Source: Hormiphora californensis (Eukaryota; Ctenophora; Tentaculata; Cydippida; Pleurobrachiidae). From it: a DNA stretch of 64,000 bases. Positions 13,001 through 22,234 of the stretch are shown piece after piece. A model generated the notes under the pieces. It was not told the DNA's origin. It was given only the letters and a program-made list of their open reading frames with translations, and did not search any database. The translations under genes and the position numbers were made by a program. The stretch is from contig CM035354.1 of the NCBI GenBank assembly GCA_020137815.1, positions 4,668,796-4,732,795 on the forward strand, given 5' to 3'. The first letter of the stretch is position 1. Each line of letters opens with the position of its first letter.

Positions 13001-16000
13001 ACTTGTCATCCAGTAAATATGTAGTTATTTGTTTCTTGTAACTAGGATAGCTAACTATTGTCTAGAGATTGTACCCTTACCCCCATCTTCCTCTCTGCTT
13101 GGGTAAAAGGAGCAGATATCAATCAACATATTCAGTACCAGGATGGCCAGATCGGTCTCATTCAGGAGAGCAGTTCCCCCGGAGCAGGGTAGACTCCATT
13201 TTAGCTGGGCCACCGACCTCAGGGGCCTCCAACCGTCCAGACCATGGGCCCAACACTTGGTACGTTCCGATAGGACACCCTCCTCCCAGAGATCACTCAT
13301 CTAATGAGATAAAGGGGGATATAGAAGTAGATGGAGAGAGAGTGTGAAAGAAGACGTAGAGACAGGGAGAGATAAAGGGGAAGTATGGTTTAAGTAATGC
13401 GGAGATGGTAAAAAAGAGTAGTACCTCTCGGAGGCTGTATGGCCCAAATCGTTCCTTCTCCTTATTCCCATAGTACCATTCCTTCTCTTCGTGAATAGCA
13501 CCAGTACCCTCCAGGAACATACTCTGAAATATACCACGTGTTAGCGCTTGTTTCTATCAATGCAAAAGGATATGGGGGGGGGGGTGTTAAAACTCTCGGG
13601 AGAGTAAACATTGTTGAATCACCAAACCATGTGACTTGATAGTACAGACATACAACAACATCCTTGTTGTTCAACTCTTGTCACTAGGATAAAGGGGGGG
13701 GGGGGTCTACATGTGTATCTAATCTCTAACCTGGAAGGGTGTGGTAGCCCGGGAGGTATGGAGGTGAGCCAGGGTCACCAGATCAATCAGGACCTTCACT
13801 CCACCCGCATCCAGGAGGAGCTTCACGTTCTTCCTGTTCTTTAGTAGTGAGTGCATGAACTGCAGCAACCTATCTCGTTCCTACACAGGGGGGGGGTTGT
13901 AAAGAGTGGATTGGGTTGTGAGCTGCAGTTGCCGTGCGCATGAACCACTGTTAGGGGACATTACGAGCATGGGCATGAACCATGATTGTAATCTTCCGGC
14001 TCCCCGGACAGTGGTTTAGATAACAAGCACACTCTTAGTGATACCAGCTATGGCGATTGTATCCAGATCTTACAGCGCTGATGTGTAACGTACCTGCTTG
14101 TCACTGCACTTATCGAGCATATGCACAAGGTATCTTGTATCATTAAATGTTCCAATGTCCTCATGATACACTCTGTACACAACTGTCATGGCCTGAAATA
14201 ATAATACAACGTTTAATTCAGACTGTGATGTTGGTCATTATTGATTGCTAAAATAGCTCAAATAGAAACAAAGTTAGTGGTTACACCAGTTACACACAAG
14301 GTTACACACCAGTTACACATGTTTACCTGTAGACACATGGCTCTCATTTGAACGGTTGTGGTTAGTAGAAACCGATGGTAGATATCGTTGAAGAACTCGT
14401 AGGGTTTGTGTATCTTGCTGATCTTGGTGTCTTCTTCCAGTAATAACCGGAGATAGTAATCACCTATCTTAACCTCACTCAACAAACTGTCATAGTGTAC
14501 CTGTGTGCGTGTGTGTGTGTGAATCTGTTATACACATGTGTCATGTGCTAGTGCACGTTTCTGACTGGTACTATGACTGTCATAGTAACAGTCAGAAACT
14601 TCACAGTATGATAATTATACCACAAATGATTCACTGCTTTAGTAATATCTGCTCACCTCAAATTCGATATGGTTCCATGATATTTCATGTTTTCCTCCCA
14701 GCTCTTTATCAACGTTGAATGCCCGCAGCTCAGCGTCAAGCGCTTCTTTCAGCTCCTCTCGAGTCTTGTAATTCCAGATAAGAGCAGCAGTAGCATGGTC
14801 CTGATAAAACCTGGAAGGAGGGGGAGGTACTAGACTAGTATAACTCGTAGCTAGTAAACATGTCAGGTTCAACCTGAGATGCTTGGGTGATATGAGATCA
14901 GCACCTGGAGAGCTGTTTTAGAGAGATCCAGGATCATAAAATGGACAACAATAAAGGGACCCTCATCTCGAATGATCCTACCTGGCATAGAAGAGAGCCC
15001 AGTTAAGCTCAATCTTCAGTTGCTCCCTTCTCCGTCTCAGCACCACGGGTCTATCATCCTCCTTGGGCTGCTCAGTCTCCAAACCCACCTGCACCCCTAC
15101 ACGCGTCTTCCAGTGCATGAGGGCACTCTCCAAATACTGGACGTTAATGGAGAACTTCTGGGATTTAACGAGGGTTTGGACCAGTTTTAGGTTGTCTCTG
15201 TTGTTCAACAGGTCCTTCTCTTCCTCAGATACTTCCTGGAATTAGTAGCATTAAAACACAACAAGTTATAGGGAGGAGGAGACAGGGACGCAAAGTTATT
15301 GGCCATGTTGTCAGAACAACCATTACCTCATCTGACTGCAAGTAATTCAACAGTCCAATCGGTAGAATCCTTCTCAACAGGGATAAAGATGTTTTGTGAC
15401 TTGCTGTCCACAGAGCAATAAGGTGTCTGGAGAGTTGTCGCATTGTCAGTTGTCTGCTATCAGTTGCCGGGGTTACCAAAGCAACTCTAAGATGCCGCAA
15501 CACAGCACCCTCTGCCAGCGCTAACTCCTGCATCCTTAATGTTACCTCAGCGTTACCCTCCTCAATAATGGCCTTCATCAGGAGTCCAGCTCCCTTTTTA
15601 ATTGATAGTGATGGGTGGAGAAAGAGCCTGAACAAACACCTACCCAGACCTGGGAGAGGAGTCTTGATTAGTCAGTTCGAATATAATGTTAGTGACCAAC
15701 ATCATTCGAACTGACTAACAGTATCAATCTTATCTTTCTCTATCTCACCTGCTAGCATCTCAAGAAGCATATCAAAGTGATTTGAGTCCGTTGTCTCACT
15801 GTACGGTGCACAGAGAGCATAGGAGAAGAAATCCAGCAGTGCATTAATAACCAGGGCCCCTGTTCCCTTGGTGATGTGGCACTTCAGTAAATCTACCAGT
15901 TTCTCCAGGAAGGCTTTAGTTGATAGTAGAGAGGCTTTGTTTAGCTGTTCTTGCCTTAGATCAAAGTTATCGTGCATCGGCTGCATCAGAGTGGCAATTA

Positions 16001-16061
16001 GATCTACTGCAGCGTGGCTGACTCCGTCATTATCATGCTTGAAACTTCTTATTACCTAGGT

Positions 16062-16133
<72 letters not shown>

Positions 16134-16134
16134 C

Positions 16135-16220
<86 letters not shown>

Positions 16221-17833
16221 TAGTTCAACTAATCGTACCTTTAACCCTAGTTTCTCTCTAAACCCAGGGAGATTGGTGAAGGTAGAGAACCCCGCTTTAG
16301 AAGCAACCAACCTCCGCATCGCATGGAAATTAGCCTCTATTTCCTTGACAGATGAACACTGAAAAAGGTTTGAGTAAAACAATCTGTAGTTCATTATTAC
16401 GTCACTATAGGTTTAAAAACGAGGATCTAAGCTATGATTATGAAGTCACGTTACCAATCTCAATCTATATCGGCACCCACCTCAGCTAGAACGAGTGCCT
16501 GTAGTGCATTGTTGATTAGTCTCTCCTTGTTCTCTGCAAACAGTCTCTCCTCCGTTACCGCGTGTGACAGGCCACTGTAACTAACATTTGTGTTAAAGAA
16601 CCGGGTCGCTTCACTAAGAGGTTGAGTGGTGTCTTTCTTCGTCATCGCCTCCGCCAGGAGCTTCAGACACGTGCTCTCTATATCCTGGGGAGGGGTTCAA
16701 ACTAACAGTGAACAAACATTAAGGATAGCAGATAAATTATGAAAGATAATTACTGTTACTATGGTAACCACATCGTTGCTATAGCAGCAGTATAATACCT
16801 CTTCAACAGGAGTAAAGAGGGGTCCAATCCGTGCACCCATATTAGTCGGAGCACTCTGTACACACACGTCCTTGTTACTATTACCCCTTGCACCATCCAG
16901 CACACTCGCTAACAGGGCATCCCTGTCATGCGAGGTATAGGAAACCTTCTCCAGATTAGAAAACTCAATTGTCAAATGTTGGGGGTCCTCAACGTGCCTG
17001 ACAAGCGCCCAAATCTCTGCTAGAGGGTATACCGCACAAACATTGTATGTGCTTGGTTCCCGCTCAATCACACACGACTCAGAGAGACACATGATCCGTG
17101 GTGTGCCTGATCTGGTCACATTGAACTCCGCTAGAGAGGTGAGAGACTGATCATCACTAAATGAACCCCACCTACCCACCCCGTAATCCTGTTGAGATAC
17201 CACCTTCTTGTTGGTATTTACCACTATCCCCATACCCTTCAGGGCCTCCTGTTCAACACTCTGTAACAGGGTGTCCAACTGGGTACACCCAAATAAGGAC
17301 ATCTGCCCATAACTACCATGTATCAACACAAATCCTCCCGGGTAATCCTGGACCTTAGCAACCGCCTGGATGTCTTTATAAAAGTAAAACCTCCTAATCT
17401 TCCCTGAAACAGCTCTCTCTTCAATGCCACAGGGTGTGATTGAGAGAGCCACCTCCTGCCTGTGATCTGTTTCATCAATAACCACACACCGGTAGGTAGG
17501 GAAGGTGAGAGTACTGGCGTTACTGAACTTCCGGCATTGTTGTAGTGTGTAGGTTAGCAGCTCCAACCTATACTCGCAACTAAATGTCATGTCTGTAAAG
17601 GCCGGTTTTCCCGGGTTCTTCCGGACCATTAGTTTGAACTCATTGCTTGATTTAGGGTTTGGTTGGATGCCCGATATGTCCGAGTAGGGCCATTGGTTTG
17701 TTAGTTCTGAGGAGCCAGGATTGTATGTTGAGATGGCATCTGTACCCACAGAGAACACTCTCTTGTACTTCCCTCTCCAGCTGTGTTTGGTGGTGTAGAA
17801 ACTAACCAGGTCCGCATTGCCACCTCCTCCCAT
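516..17833 (-). CDS. DNAJC13: DNAJC13 / RME-8 endosomal Hsc70 co-chaperone, 33 coding exons
   Basis: Large endosomal J-domain protein that recruits Hsc70 and acts with SNX1 and the WASH complex in clathrin and endosomal sorting (family knowledge). My exon model, 5' to 3' on the minus strand: 17833-16799, 16684-16481, 16358-16239, 16055-15749, 15649-15327, 15235-14982, 14810-14657, 14500-14327, 14192-14094, 13880-13731, 13523-13425, 13300-13081, 12946-12749, 12594-12476, 12312-12130, 12018-11867, 11715-11578, 11350-11185, 10870-10819, 10293-10127, 9910-9716, 9350-9133, 9009-8919, 8489-8358, 8267-8196, 5369-5142, 4059-3997, 3784-3647, 3560-3345, 3188-2892, 1478-1182, 1052-930, 659-516. The total is 6528 nt, about 2175 aa (human about 2243), with all phases consistent and no frameshift. 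Visible features are the N-terminal PH-like region ([20 protein letters not shown]), four IWN-type motifs (ALIWN, EAIWT, YFVWD, ELVWS), a J domain with HPD in exons 17-18, and the C-terminal AGYLTG repeats. About 45 residues after the GYP motif are missing relative to human at exon 19. The start follows an acceptor at 17844, so a 5' UTR intron is likely. Confidence 0.95.
1496..2885. repeat. GGTTACTAGG-type minisatellite split by a retroelement
   Basis: Short units of about 10-12 bp built on GGTTACTA(A/G)G occupy about 1496-1575 and 2728-2885 in the intron between DNAJC13 exons 30 and 31. The array runs up to within a few bases of the exon 30 donor (2891). The ORF1-like insertion at about 1576-2727 interrupts it. 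Confidence 0.8.
1606..2601 (+). CDS. LINE ORF1-like protein, antisense in a DNAJC13 intron
   Basis: A 331-residue ORF opposite to DNAJC13, inside its intron 2891-1479. After a variable N-terminal part there is a charged coiled coil (about residues 110-165), then a motif like STVLSQNCA, then [11 protein letters not shown], which resembles the RRM-type domain of non-LTR retrotransposon ORF1 proteins. The same motif order occurs in the ORF at 33995-34960. No ORF2 or reverse transcriptase follows. An A-rich run ends the insert at about 2718-2727. The likely start is the ATG at 1606; the open frame extends further 5' into repeat sequence. Its role would be RNA binding as a LINE RNP chaperone. Whether it is expressed cannot be told. 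Confidence 0.7.
   Translation: MSNPDPLSLMMRSLVERSSPGHAMAYKVEDFARSVYGDKREDVDHIGIFELVSNGEEVPGFSASDFNTRQFTKPVLSTLLESACSLLFKQCLPYFMETRKLHDQVAKLEKEAEEEEKSSVPATSTSALQLSEELNAAQRKIIALQEQVIALKDDVRLAESSAVTKTVERDMKSFSTVLSQNCAVAMAPRRIQQAVRKATSSSVPEDRSCNLMIFGLPEESSKETVQTSVKGVLDQLNEKPVLDKCGRVGSPTAGKVRPVRVTLKSRETLIAILRKAKELKGSTKYCKVFLEPDRTPEERLERRRTLQTLSDLRVSHPEGRYVIRRGVIKCV
4096..5155 (-). repeat. 35-bp minisatellite made of a duplicated splice donor
   Basis: About 24 tandem copies of a 35-bp unit, in two blocks (4096-4663 and 4901-5155) separated by a foldback insertion. Read on the minus strand, each unit contains CACAGGCAAAG|GTACGTGG, which is the last 11 nt of DNAJC13 exon 26 plus its GT donor. The authentic boundary at 5142/5141 is the first unit of the array. 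Most copies keep the donor consensus. A few carry single changes, for example near 4381, 4556 and 5070. Confidence 0.9.
4664..4900. mobile_element. Insertion with a perfect 27-bp hairpin inside the minisatellite
   Basis: Non-repeat DNA interrupts the 35-bp array. It starts with a perfect inverted repeat, 4672-4698 against 4704-4730, with a 5-nt loop; the arm contains GGAGGCTGGCGCCA. The rest, to about 4900, has no ORF. It looks like a small foldback or MITE-like insertion. No family is recognised. Confidence 0.55.
5371..5652. repeat. GA-rich repeat next to the exon 26 acceptor
   Basis: Degenerate GATAGAGGGAG repeats. On the DNAJC13 sense strand this is a pyrimidine-rich tract of about 280 nt running straight into the acceptor of exon 26 at 5369. 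It may act as an extended polypyrimidine tract. Confidence 0.7.
5912..6268 (-). repeat. 24-bp minisatellite at the 3' end of the SRCR gene
   Basis: About 15 copies of a 24-bp unit containing CTGCTAGATGGTGGAGTGGC on the minus strand. The first unit supplies the last cysteine codon and the TAG stop of the SRCR gene. In another frame the array reads as an 8-residue repeat (AKLLDGGV), which I regard as fortuitous because 24 is divisible by 3. Confidence 0.85.
6260..7498 (-). CDS. Secreted protein with three SRCR-like domains, nested in DNAJC13
   Basis: Single-exon gene of 412 residues inside the DNAJC13 intron between exons 25 and 26, on the same strand. It has a signal peptide ([21 protein letters not shown]) and three cysteine-bearing scavenger-receptor-like domains at roughly residues 25-147, 155-270 and 280-412. 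Domain 1 is the most canonical, with [21 protein letters not shown] and a C-terminal YSEGLVLHC. Domains 2 and 3 keep the cysteine pattern but have diverged. Many N-glycosylation sequons and no transmembrane segment suggest secretion. SRCR proteins serve in innate recognition and adhesion, but the ligand cannot be inferred. A TATA box lies upstream and a minisatellite takes over at the stop codon. Confidence 0.85.
   Translation of the reverse strand: MFTQLLTTTAALLLLGGHAHAYTYISYATLTDSEDQIGVSWGTLIVWVQEDNGTLTAGMVCDDRMNDNTADFLCRAAGFNSMVSWSNNGLSYNRISYNSWRDRFGMVFALDNLQCIPGARELHNCTYNPIGHHDCSYSEGLVLHCSTEDDGMDLQGMDVELQKVNGAISSNGTVVLNGTQTSGLVCADGVDARTATLLCHEAGYDYLVDYNAAKNVNSSDKLDCDTMRDRDISVIAEDLNCTANSTELGACSASVASGDCDADDALWLSCTNDRGPEWVLTNLTMAYNEAGHHDERDARVGGRYGSVVVFLENKRTGEYRFGLVPYTGSSYTRSSMCYMTGYKNRYPVYRRTGQIQDNANIKLSCGYLLEHEISVVLSYFWCPGYYQNLSECEFTLADDHVPSNSDAMYLHC
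7541..7548 (-). promoter_or_regulatory. TATA box of the SRCR gene
   Basis: TATAAAAG on the minus strand about 43-50 nt upstream of the SRCR ATG at 7498. This would put transcription start about 15-20 nt before the ATG, implying an independent promoter inside the host intron. Confidence 0.6.
7560..8190. other. Remainder of the DNAJC13 intron
   Basis: Sequence upstream of the SRCR promoter up to DNAJC13 exon 25. I see no exon-like conservation, repeat array or RNA gene. It probably contains the SRCR regulatory region. Confidence 0.4.
8283..8350. repeat. (GA)n microsatellite
   Basis: Pure GA dinucleotide repeat in a DNAJC13 intron, starting a few bases after the donor of exon 24. Confidence 0.95.
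8520..8915. repeat. Minisatellite of RFX X-box-like palindromes
   Basis: Units of about 14-27 bp built on GTTGCCATGGTAAC separated by ACACC(GACAC) spacers, roughly 17 copies, filling the intron after DNAJC13 exon 23 up to its donor. The core matches the RFX X-box consensus (two RYYNCC-type half sites). Units nearest the exon carry ATCTCCATGGTAAC instead. Related single palindromes occur elsewhere, for example near 3586, 3615, 11740, 11780, 53150, 53200 and 58375. Confidence 0.85.
9959..10044. repeat. (GA)n microsatellite
   Basis: Almost pure GA repeat in the DNAJC13 intron between exons 20 and 21. Confidence 0.95.
10310..10815. other. DNAJC13 intron 19, no other feature
   Basis: About 500 bases of AT-rich intron between exons 19 and 20. 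I looked here for the roughly 45 residues that human DNAJC13 has after the GYP motif and found no matching exon. Confidence 0.5.
10843..11085 (-). repeat. Four-copy array of a splice acceptor plus exon 19 start
   Basis: Four units of about 60-70 bp, each containing CCCAG|GTTCTCCACC on the minus strand followed by codons for [10 protein letters not shown] or a variant. The acceptors lie near 11060, 10988, 10929 and 10871. Only the copy nearest the donor (exon 10870-10819) keeps phase 1 at the perfect CAG|GTAAGT donor, which is what exon 20 needs. That copy is also the most diverged ([10 protein letters not shown]). Confidence 0.8.
11370..11560. repeat. CCATGGTAACTCAAGAA minisatellite
   Basis: About eight units of about 22 bp built on GTAACCATGGTAACTCAAGAAG in DNAJC13 intron 17. 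They carry the same CCATGG palindromic core as the array at 8520-8915. Confidence 0.85.
12296..12410 (-). repeat. Triplicated acceptor and start of DNAJC13 exon 15
   Basis: Three tandem units of about 40 bp, each containing CTCTCCACAG|GCGATGATA on the minus strand, that is, the acceptor and first about 18 nt of exon 15. The unit fused to the rest of the exon (acceptor 12314-12313) is used in my model. The two upstream copies are orphan acceptors. Confidence 0.8.
15666..15719. repeat. Inverted repeat filling a tiny intron
   Basis: TTAGTCAGTTCGAAT and its reverse complement lie about 24 bases apart within the roughly 100-nt intron between DNAJC13 exons 4 and 5. The intron RNA could fold into a hairpin that brings donor and acceptor together. 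Confidence 0.75.
16061..16220. repeat. (GTTA)n microsatellite
   Basis: About 40 copies of the tetranucleotide GTTA/TTAG with one interruption, between DNAJC13 exons 3 and 4. Confidence 0.95.
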
Positions 17834-18881
17834 GGAGCCAAACCTGCAGAGAGGGAGGGGGTTGGAAGAGAAGTGATAGAGGGGAAGGCGAGGGAGAAAG
17901 TAAAATGATAGAGGTTGGTAACATCAGGGAGGGGGTAGAGGAGGGGTTTTAGAAGAAGAGAAACTAGAAAGAGGTCAATAGATATGGAACAAATGAGAGA
18001 AATCAAATTCATTGTGGTAGGACAATTTTAGGGAACATCTATCAGTTGCCATGTGGTAATTTGATACGATACACGGGAATCACACCACTACTACGACAGT
18101 GTATTTCTTGGTACATACATCCTTTTTCTCTCTTACCGGTCCCCCTTAGACATGTAATGAGTGAGCAAGAATCTGAAAACCTGCAGTGAAAGAATGTACC
18201 AGGTGTGGAAAGAGCTAGAATACTGTGCAGCAGTAGTAGCAGTGGGGGGATACTGGCAGAGAAATTGTAGAAAGGAGGAGACGTGAGATAAGTGATAACG
18301 GATAGAAACCAGTAGGAAGGTGGGGTAAATATTTACGGGGTAGTTCATGTAATCACAATATGTGATATACATAACCCCATGAGGGCCGAGGGGTTACTAC
18401 TGCTGCTGCAGCTGCCCCGAGATAGAGATGGCGGAAGGGAAGGCGATAGGCGGATGGGTTGGTACGTGCCGCGCGCAATCTCTCCCCGGTCCTCGCAGCG
18501 ATGTCACCGCGCGTTACAAACAAGCTACACTGAGTGCGTCAAAGGTAAAACTAATAGACACACTCGGAGGAGGAGGATAGTGCCCTGATTTTCGAGGAAA
18601 ACACTGTCACATGATAAACACACTGGCTGAATAGGGAATTAACAGATTTAGGTAACTCACCTTTCCCCCGGGTTTTAGGTGATCATATATGCTAGATAGA
18701 AGGGAGAGGATGGGTTAGATTGGTACACTAATTAGACTACATTGTATCACGAAGAGAGAGAGTGTATTACAAATAGATGATATCATGGTAAAATAGTAAG
18801 AGATACATTTAAAAACGGTGTACTAATACAACTGAAATATGAGATATAATATGTCAAGTGTTATAATATCTTGTTCCTACT
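17834..18881. promoter_or_regulatory. DNAJC13 5' region / PRIM2 3' region
   Basis: About 1 kb between the DNAJC13 start and the PRIM2 stop, both genes being on the minus strand. An acceptor immediately upstream of the DNAJC13 ATG implies a 5' UTR intron. A GC- and CpG-rich patch at about 18379-18545 is the best promoter candidate. No TATA box or RNA gene is evident. Confidence 0.45.
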
Positions 18882-20342
18882 TTACTCCCCCATCTTCTCT
18901 TCTTTCACTTCCTCTCCACTTCCAGCTACTGCTGTGTTTTGAGTGTTACTAGTGCTACTATTCTGAGTGTTTTGAGTGTTAGTAACAGCCCCACTTCCCT
19001 CCAAACTCTCAACAACAAACTGATTAGGGTGACTCAGTCCAAACTTGGCCTCTCTCCCCTGAGTAAACTCGAAGTACTTGGTACACGCTATCTGATAATG
19101 TTGTCCCTCTGAGTAGTTTACCATCTCCTTTATTACCCCCTTGGGTATCTTCCACCCACTCAATGTCTTCTCCAGGTTCTTACTGTCCATATGTTTGAAG
19201 GGGCATCCGTGGCAGTCCCCCGCCCCCGGTGGGGAACCAGTTATAATCTTTAGACACCCATACGCCTTCTTATCCTGCCTCTTGCCCTCCTTTCCAAACA
19301 GATGCCGTATCATGTAGTCATGGCCGCTCTTGTTGTACGTCTCACTATCCATATGATGACAGAACTGGCTCCGGAAGAATCCCCTCACTTCCTCAATATT
19401 GAGTCCTAGACCCTTGAGAAACAGACAAAACTGCAGCCTAGCACCGTGTTTCATATGATGGTTGGTTGTCAACCACTCGTAGACATACCGCATACAGGGT
19501 GGGAAGGCAGCCTTGCTAAGTTTGGGAAGTTCACTAATAGATATCTCCCCGACCTTCCTATTCTGGTCAGGCTCCTGCTCTGTTGTTGTCAGTTCCTTTA
19601 TCATTGACATCAGCCTCTCATCCTCAGCTACTGAGGGGAGTGCACGGGCAGCACTTCATCAACGATTTACTCAGCTGTGCTCGGAACATGCCAGTTACAA
19701 TTGGTATTAGCTCCGTATGTGGTACAAATGCTATCCCTGCCTCTAGATACACCTTACGAGATCGAACTAGCTCCAGAGCTTCCTGTGAAGGGTAACTTTG
19801 AAGATGGTCAACTGGGATGAACGGTTCATGATGTGACTGGCATCCCTAATCTGCTGTTCCCGTGCCCTAACCTCACTTTCACTCGCCACTTGGAAATGAT
19901 CCAGAAACTGCCGAACCTCATCTGGTCCTGTCCTCTAACCTCAACCTCAGCAACTCCTTCTCAGTGTCGCAGAACCATCCTCCTCGCCTCCTCTGTCCTG
20001 CAGAAGGCCATCCTAAGTAGGTAGTGAGAGATGTGATCCTTCCTTCTCTCTTCCTCCATCAATCTTGATAGAACTCTCAGAATCCTCCAACAAGTTAGCT
20101 CGAAGGGGTAGTTTGTTGGTGATCTCACCAGTCACCATGTTCTTGTATTCATCACTCCTCTTGTTGAACCTCACTCCCGCATTGTAAATCGACCGGAGAA
20201 CAGAGAGACGATCCAGTGCAACGTTGTATAGTTCCGTCGTGGTTATGTCGCCGTGGGGCGGTTTTTCGTACATTTGTAATCGGGACCGGTACTCAACCGC
20301 CACCCGAACCGCTCTCCGCCTCTTGCTCAAACTGAAATCCAT
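18882..20342 (-). CDS. PRIM2: DNA primase large subunit, intronless, with about six +1 frameshifts
   Basis: Regulatory subunit of the pol alpha-primase complex; its C-terminal domain binds a 4Fe-4S cluster and starts RNA primers. The start MDFSLSKRRRAVRVAV is at 20342. The C-terminal 240 residues (from about 19650) are intact and keep four candidate cluster cysteines (PPCMRY, CLKII, HGCPFKH, IACTKYF). Between about 19650 and 20060, clearly conserved segments (DHISHYLLRMAFC, EALELVRSRKVYLEAG, FVPHTELIPIV) lie in successively shifted frames. Breaks occur near 20045, 19963, 19923, 19780-19795 and 19653, each explained by one extra base. After removing six bases the product is about 484 residues (human 509). 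No introns are present, unlike most neighbours. It could be a real gene with consensus errors, a decaying retrocopy, or a frameshifting gene. Confidence 0.85.
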
Positions 20343-20468
20343 GCCGGAGGAAACTGCAGAACGGGTAGGTGGTGGTTTAAAAAAGGAAATCAAAAACACT
20401 AAACAGATGTACAGTTAAAAAACATTTAAATTTTAAATCACACACAAAGACAAGAACCAAAATAATAT

Positions 20469-21227
20469 TTATAATTTCTTCAAGAACAATTGATCGCTCG
20501 AAAAACAAGAGGGAATATGAATGTCAGTGGCTGTTTGAGTTTTAAAGAATCCCATCATTTTCTTTAGGGGACTATCATCTATTTCATCCTGTATCTTTTC
20601 AGCAGCTCGTTCCAACAAGTCCAGATGAGCAGCAATGGCTGACACCCCATTAGCCACCGTATCAATTTGGGTGAATGTGGCTTTGAGGTGGCGTGCCTTA
20701 CTGGCAAAGTTCTCAATTCGAGAATCCTCCACGTCAATACCGCTCTCCTGATGAAAATATTGGAAAGGTGTTCAATCCCATTGCATAACAGTGGTTCTCC
20801 GTCATATTGTCCACTCGCACAGCGTCGCCAAAAGTGTTGTCCACGACGTCCAAAACGTGCAAAGAAAAGCACTCAATGTGAGAGATGAGATCGCTATGGA
20901 CGACGCTGTGCGGGCGGCCAATATGACGGAGCACCACTGATATGGAGGATTATTTCAATGTTGTGTATACTTATTCATCATCAAGTACGGACCTGCATGG
21001 TCAGAAGAGTAGTGTAAAGTTCATCTAAAAGTTTATCCACTCCATCAAAATCGAGATCCAGGGAGCCACCAACCTCGGCTTTTAGCAGTCCTAGAAAGTA
21101 GTGAGCGGTTTCAACCATGGTCATACAATTAGTATACAAATTGCAATGTCCTGTGATAGAGGGCAGTGAAAAACCAGATTGTGTATCTACCTGAGTAAGC
21201 AGCTGACAATTCCTCAGCAGTGCTCAT
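20469..21227 (-). CDS. Small helical/coiled-coil protein, family not recognised
   Basis: Three exons: 21227-21191, 21090-20993 and 20747-20469, with consistent phases, giving 137 residues. The protein is largely helical and acidic in the middle (LDLDFDGVDKLLDELYTTLL), then has a heptad-like stretch (VSAIAAHLDLLERAAEKIQ) and a segment SPLKKMMGFFKTQ. Size and composition resemble small BLOC/BORC- or Mediator-type subunits, but I could not match a family. Its stop lies 126 bp upstream of the PRIM2 start on the same strand. Confidence 0.7.
20789..20939. mobile_element. Small MITE-like element with imperfect inverted termini
   Basis: CAGTGGTTCTCCGTCATATTG at the left and its near reverse complement at the right (CAATATGACGGAGCACCACTG), 151 bp in all, inside an intron of the small coiled-coil gene. 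The CAGTGGTTCTC terminus resembles hAT-type ends. I could not find a clear 8-bp target duplication. Confidence 0.55.
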
Positions 21228-22234
21228 CTTCAGTTCATTGTTCCTACAGCTGAATGAGTTAACGGTCTAAATAAACAGTTTTTTGACAAGGTTTACAACA
21301 AATAGTCTACCCTGGCCCTGGTAGGTCCATCGGAAACACTTGTGGGACATCCTAAGACTTTGTTAACTTATTTTCTTGCCTGGCTCGACTCCTTTTCGCG
21401 AGCTCAGCCCGTGAATTACAATTAATGTAAAGGGAGGGTTAGAATATAACAATTATTTTCACACTCAAGCATCGCGTCTCTTCTTTAAAGTTCTGACTCA
21501 TTTTTCTCTCTGAGTCGAATTGTTTCAAACAATCACGGGTCACGAGCTTGATTAGACCTTTGTTGGATCACATTCCTTTGTTTCTCCATTAAATTCTTCA
21601 AAAAGAATTATACGGACTCCAGAAATTAAAAGAGGTCCGTTGTCGCAAATTTAAATTACAAAACACGCCCAAAAGTCAAGGGGGTAGTTGAAAGTTTTAA
21701 AATCCGACCTGTGTGGCTTGTCTAGAGACGCCTCAGACCATCTTTGAGTGCAGTAATTTGAGTGCACGGAAGCGGAAAGATTGGAGCTGCCGCTGTGGCG
21801 TCAGTGACCGGCTTAAGCCTGAGCCAGGCTGACACAAACCCTCTTTCACGACTTTGTTTACTTGTTAAAACAGAGCAACGAGCAGGTTTACGCCACACAG
21901 CGGTAGCTAGAAACAGGAAACAAAAAATCGAGAAATTTAAAATTTTCACTTTAGGAAAAAGTTTTTCTTGGATTTTTTTTCTGGCTTGCTAAAATGAATT
22001 TGCGTGCGCGTTCGTACGCGCAAATAAAGTATCGCGCGGCTGTTCGGCCAGTTTTGGACTTTTTTGGATCTGAGATCATCTGACATCTCATTTCAATTTT
22101 AACAAATACGACAAGGGCATGACTGCACGATAAAAAAAAGTTTCAATAAATAGTTAAAATCATACCCTCTCAATAAAAGTAACACTCTTTGTCAATCTTT
22201 AAAAGTAAAACAGTGTCATCGTACTTTCAAAGTA
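21228..22234. other. Intergenic region
   Basis: Between the start of the small gene and the POLR3B stop. It should contain the small gene's promoter. A CG-rich palindromic patch (GTGCGCGTTCGTACGCGCAA) lies at about 22003-22022. No coding sequence or RNA gene seen. Confidence 0.45.

Noticed and set aside
20734-20937. Extra exon of the small coiled-coil gene
   Set aside because: The ORF covers the MITE-like inverted repeat in the intron and breaks the phase between exons 2 and 3.
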